Positions 4,756-6,539 of a DNA stretch of 6,539 nt are shown here, one piece after another. The stretch's first letter is position 1. Every line of letters begins with the position of its first letter. The position numbers and the translations under genes are program-made. Source of the stretch: CAYRVF01 sp964427535 (GTDB taxonomy: Bacteria; Chloroflexota; Ktedonobacteria; Ktedonobacterales; JADMIN01); NCBI GenBank assembly GCA_964427535.1, contig CAYRVF010000188.1, positions 1 through 6,539 on the forward strand, read 5' to 3'. The notes beneath the pieces were generated by a model. It was not told the DNA's origin. It was given only the letters and a program-made list of their open reading frames with translations, and searched no databases.

Positions 4756-6539
4756 ATGGGCTTCGTGATGGATGGTCTGGACGCCGAGACCTACGACCGC
4801 ACCTACTCGGATCGGGCGCTCGTCGCGCGCATTCTGCGCTACTTCCGTCCGGTCTTCCCGCTGATGGTGCTTGTCGCGGGAATGATCGTACTCAGTTCAG
4901 CGGCCGATACGGTGCTGCCGCTGCTCATTTCGCGCGGCATCGACGCGCTGCAGACGACCGATTCCGTGCGCGTCGTGCTGCCGCTGGTCGCCGCTATCCT
5001 CGTCTCGGGCGGGCTCTCGTGGGTCTTCAACTTCGTGCGCCAGCAATATACCGCACGCTCGGTCGGCGATGTCGTGCTCACGCTGCGGCTCGACGCCTTC
5101 AGCGCCGTGATGGACCGCGACATGTCGTTCTACGACGAGTACCCCTCGGGCAAGATCGTCAGCCGTGTGACGTCGGACACCGAAGACTTCGCGACGGTGG
5201 TCACGCTGACGTTGAACTTGCTCAGCCAGGTGCTGCTCGTCGTCTTCATCGCCGTCGCGCTCTTCGTGATTAGTCCGTCGCTGGCGCTGCTGGCGCTCTC
5301 CATCGCGCCGGTGATCGTGGTCGTCGCGCTCGGCTTCCGCCGCATCGCGCGAGTGACGACCCGGCATTCCCAGCGCGCGCGAGCCAACGTCAACGCGCTC
5401 ATCCAGGAGTCGCTGAGCGGCATCACTATCGCGAAGAACTTCCGCCAGGAGCAGCGCATCTACGACCAGTTCGATGCGGTGAACAAGCAATCCTACAAGG
5501 TGAACCTGCGCCAGGGGCTCGTCTTCACGGCGATCTTCCCGGTGCTCACGGCCATCGCGGGCATTGGCACGGTGATTGTTGTCTACTTCGGCGGCCTGCA
5601 GGTCATCGGCCACGGCGTCTCGGCGGGCTCGTGGTACCTGTTCGTGCAGAGCATCAACATCTTCTGGTTCCCACTCACCAGCATCGCCTCGTTCTGGAGC
5701 CAGTTCCAGCAGGGGCTTTCGGCGAGCGAGCGGGTCTTCGCGCTGATCGACGCGGAGCCGCGCGTCGCGCAGACCGACGCCCAGCACGTCGGGCGGCTGG
5801 ACGGCGAGATCGAGTTCCAGCACGTGGACTTCGAGTACCTGTCCGGTGAGCCGGTGCTGCGCGACTTTAGCCTGACGATTCGGCCGGGCGAGAGCGTCGC
5901 GCTCGTCGGCCACACTGGCGCGGGGAAATCCTCGCTAGGCAAGCTGATCGCCCGGTCATACGAGTTCCAGGGCGGGCGCATCCTCATCGACGGGCGCGAC
6001 ATCCGCTCGTTCGATCTCTCGGCGTATCGGCGGCAGCTCGGCGTCGTGCCGCAGACACCGTTCCTCTTCTCCGGCACCGTCGCCGACAACATCCGCTATG
6101 CCCGGCCCGACGCGACCGACGATGAGGTGGCGGAGATCGCGCGCGGCATCGGCGGTGGCGACTGGCTCGACGCGCTGCCCGACGGACTGGAGTCGCCCGT
6201 CGGCGAGGAGGGGCATGGCCTCTCGCTCGGCCAGCGCCAGCTCGTCGCGCTCGCTCGCGTGCTGCTGCAGGACCCCAGCATGATCATCCTCGACGAAGCG
6301 ACCGCCAGCGTCGATCCACTCACCGAGGAGCAGATTCAGGAGGGGCTGGATGTGGTGCTGCGGCGGCGTACCTCGATCCTCATTGCGCACCGTCTCTCGA
6401 CCATCCGCCACGCCGACCGCATCCTCGTCCTCGACGCGGGCCGTGTCGTGGAAGAGGGCAGCCACGACGAGCTGCTAGCGCGCGGCGGCTCCTACGCCCG
6501 CCTCTACAACACCTACTTCCGCCACCAGTCGCCCGACTA
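4756..6539 (+). CDS. ABC exporter half-transporter with catalytic Glu (heterodimer subunit 2), cut at window edge
   Basis: An open frame of 594 codons plus two bases (TA) runs off the window. The protein is close to full family length, so the stop is probably at or just past the edge. Likely membrane helices are at about 35-57, 72-95, 152-172, 175-195, 255-279 and 290-312. The ATPase motifs are A-loop Tyr361, Walker A GHTGAGKSS with Lys391, Q-loop Gln433, signature LSLGQ 489-493, Walker B IILDEATASVD with Asp513 and the catalytic Glu514, and H-loop His545. The signature has Leu in place of the first Gly of LSGGQ, as is common in this half of heterodimeric exporters (LSQGQ and LSVGQ also occur). 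It pairs with the upstream subunit. The ATG at 4756 follows an AGGAGAGGA ribosome binding site that begins inside the upstream TAG stop, so the two genes are co-transcribed and possibly coupled. A second in-frame ATG at 4768 is less well placed. Confidence 0.94.
   Translation, partial: MGFVMDGLDAETYDRTYSDRALVARILRYFRPVFPLMVLVAGMIVLSSAADTVLPLLISRGIDALQTTDSVRVVLPLVAAILVSGGLSWVFNFVRQQYTARSVGDVVLTLRLDAFSAVMDRDMSFYDEYPSGKIVSRVTSDTEDFATVVTLTLNLLSQVLLVVFIAVALFVISPSLALLALSIAPVIVVVALGFRRIARVTTRHSQRARANVNALIQESLSGITIAKNFRQEQRIYDQFDAVNKQSYKVNLRQGLVFTAIFPVLTAIAGIGTVIVVYFGGLQVIGHGVSAGSWYLFVQSINIFWFPLTSIASFWSQFQQGLSASERVFALIDAEPRVAQTDAQHVGRLDGEIEFQHVDFEYLSGEPVLRDFSLTIRPGESVALVGHTGAGKSSLGKLIARSYEFQGGRILIDGRDIRSFDLSAYRRQLGVVPQTPFLFSGTVADNIRYARPDATDDEVAEIARGIGGGDWLDALPDGLESPVGEEGHGLSLGQRQLVALARVLLQDPSMIILDEATASVDPLTEEQIQEGLDVVLRRRTSILIAHRLSTIRHADRILVLDAGRVVEEGSHDELLARGGSYARLYNTYFRHQSPD

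Noticed and set aside
4897..5913. Antisense open frame of 338 codons opposite the second ABC gene
   Set aside because: It has a low-complexity Arg/Asp/His/Glu composition and no family resemblance. The plus strand carries a clear exporter domain.
1..6539. Search for a defence system, toxin-antitoxin pair, CRISPR array, insertion sequence or biosynthetic cluster
   Set aside because: No transposase, integrase, nuclease-effector, toxin, repeat-spacer array or biosynthetic enzyme is visible. All long frames on the real coding strands are explained by ordinary hydrolases and an exporter.

Overview
This is a GC-rich bacterial window (my estimate is about 65% GC) with tightly packed genes, two predicted operons and one divergent control region. 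Nothing in it looks like a phage, transposon, CRISPR array or other mobile element. The protein set (a TIGR00282/YmdB-like phosphodiesterase, a LACTB2-like MBL hydrolase, a NUDT19-like Nudix hydrolase and a two-gene ABC exporter) together with the codon use would fit a Chloroflexota (Thermomicrobia-like) genome. That assignment is inferred from general resemblance and is not proven by the sequence.

Left half, all on the minus strand. Read in the direction of transcription, an extended -10 promoter near 2652-2660 precedes three genes. These are a Nudix hydrolase (2599 to 1838), an MBL-fold hydrolase with a C-terminal winged helix (1833 to 988, GTG start) and a YmdB-like metallophosphoesterase (967 to 173). 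Spacings of 4 and 20 bases, with good ribosome binding sites, argue for one operon of housekeeping hydrolases acting on phosphodiester or pyrophosphate bonds. Next, on the same strand, comes a well-formed tRNA-Leu(CAA) at 1-83 with its own near-consensus sigma-70-type promoter.

Middle, 2600-2931. This 332-base intergenic region carries divergent promoters whose extended -10 elements are almost identical. It also holds an imperfect 8-8-8 inverted repeat just upstream of the rightward promoter and a perfect 9-bp tandem repeat in the predicted 5' leader of the exporter operon. It is the most likely place for a drug- or metabolite-responsive regulator to act.

Right half, plus strand. Two adjacent ABC half-transporters (2932-4743 and 4756 to the window edge) each have a six-helix exporter domain fused to an ATPase domain. 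The first has Asp in place of the catalytic Glu but a canonical LSGGQ. The second has the catalytic Glu but an LSLGQ signature. They should therefore form a heterodimeric exporter with one competent and one degenerate ATP site, as in TM287/288 and BmrCD.

The points most worth a second look are two metal-ligand substitutions in the YmdB-like protein, the paired degenerate residues of the exporter and the unexplained repeats in the divergent control region. I do not see a clearly new multi-gene system.
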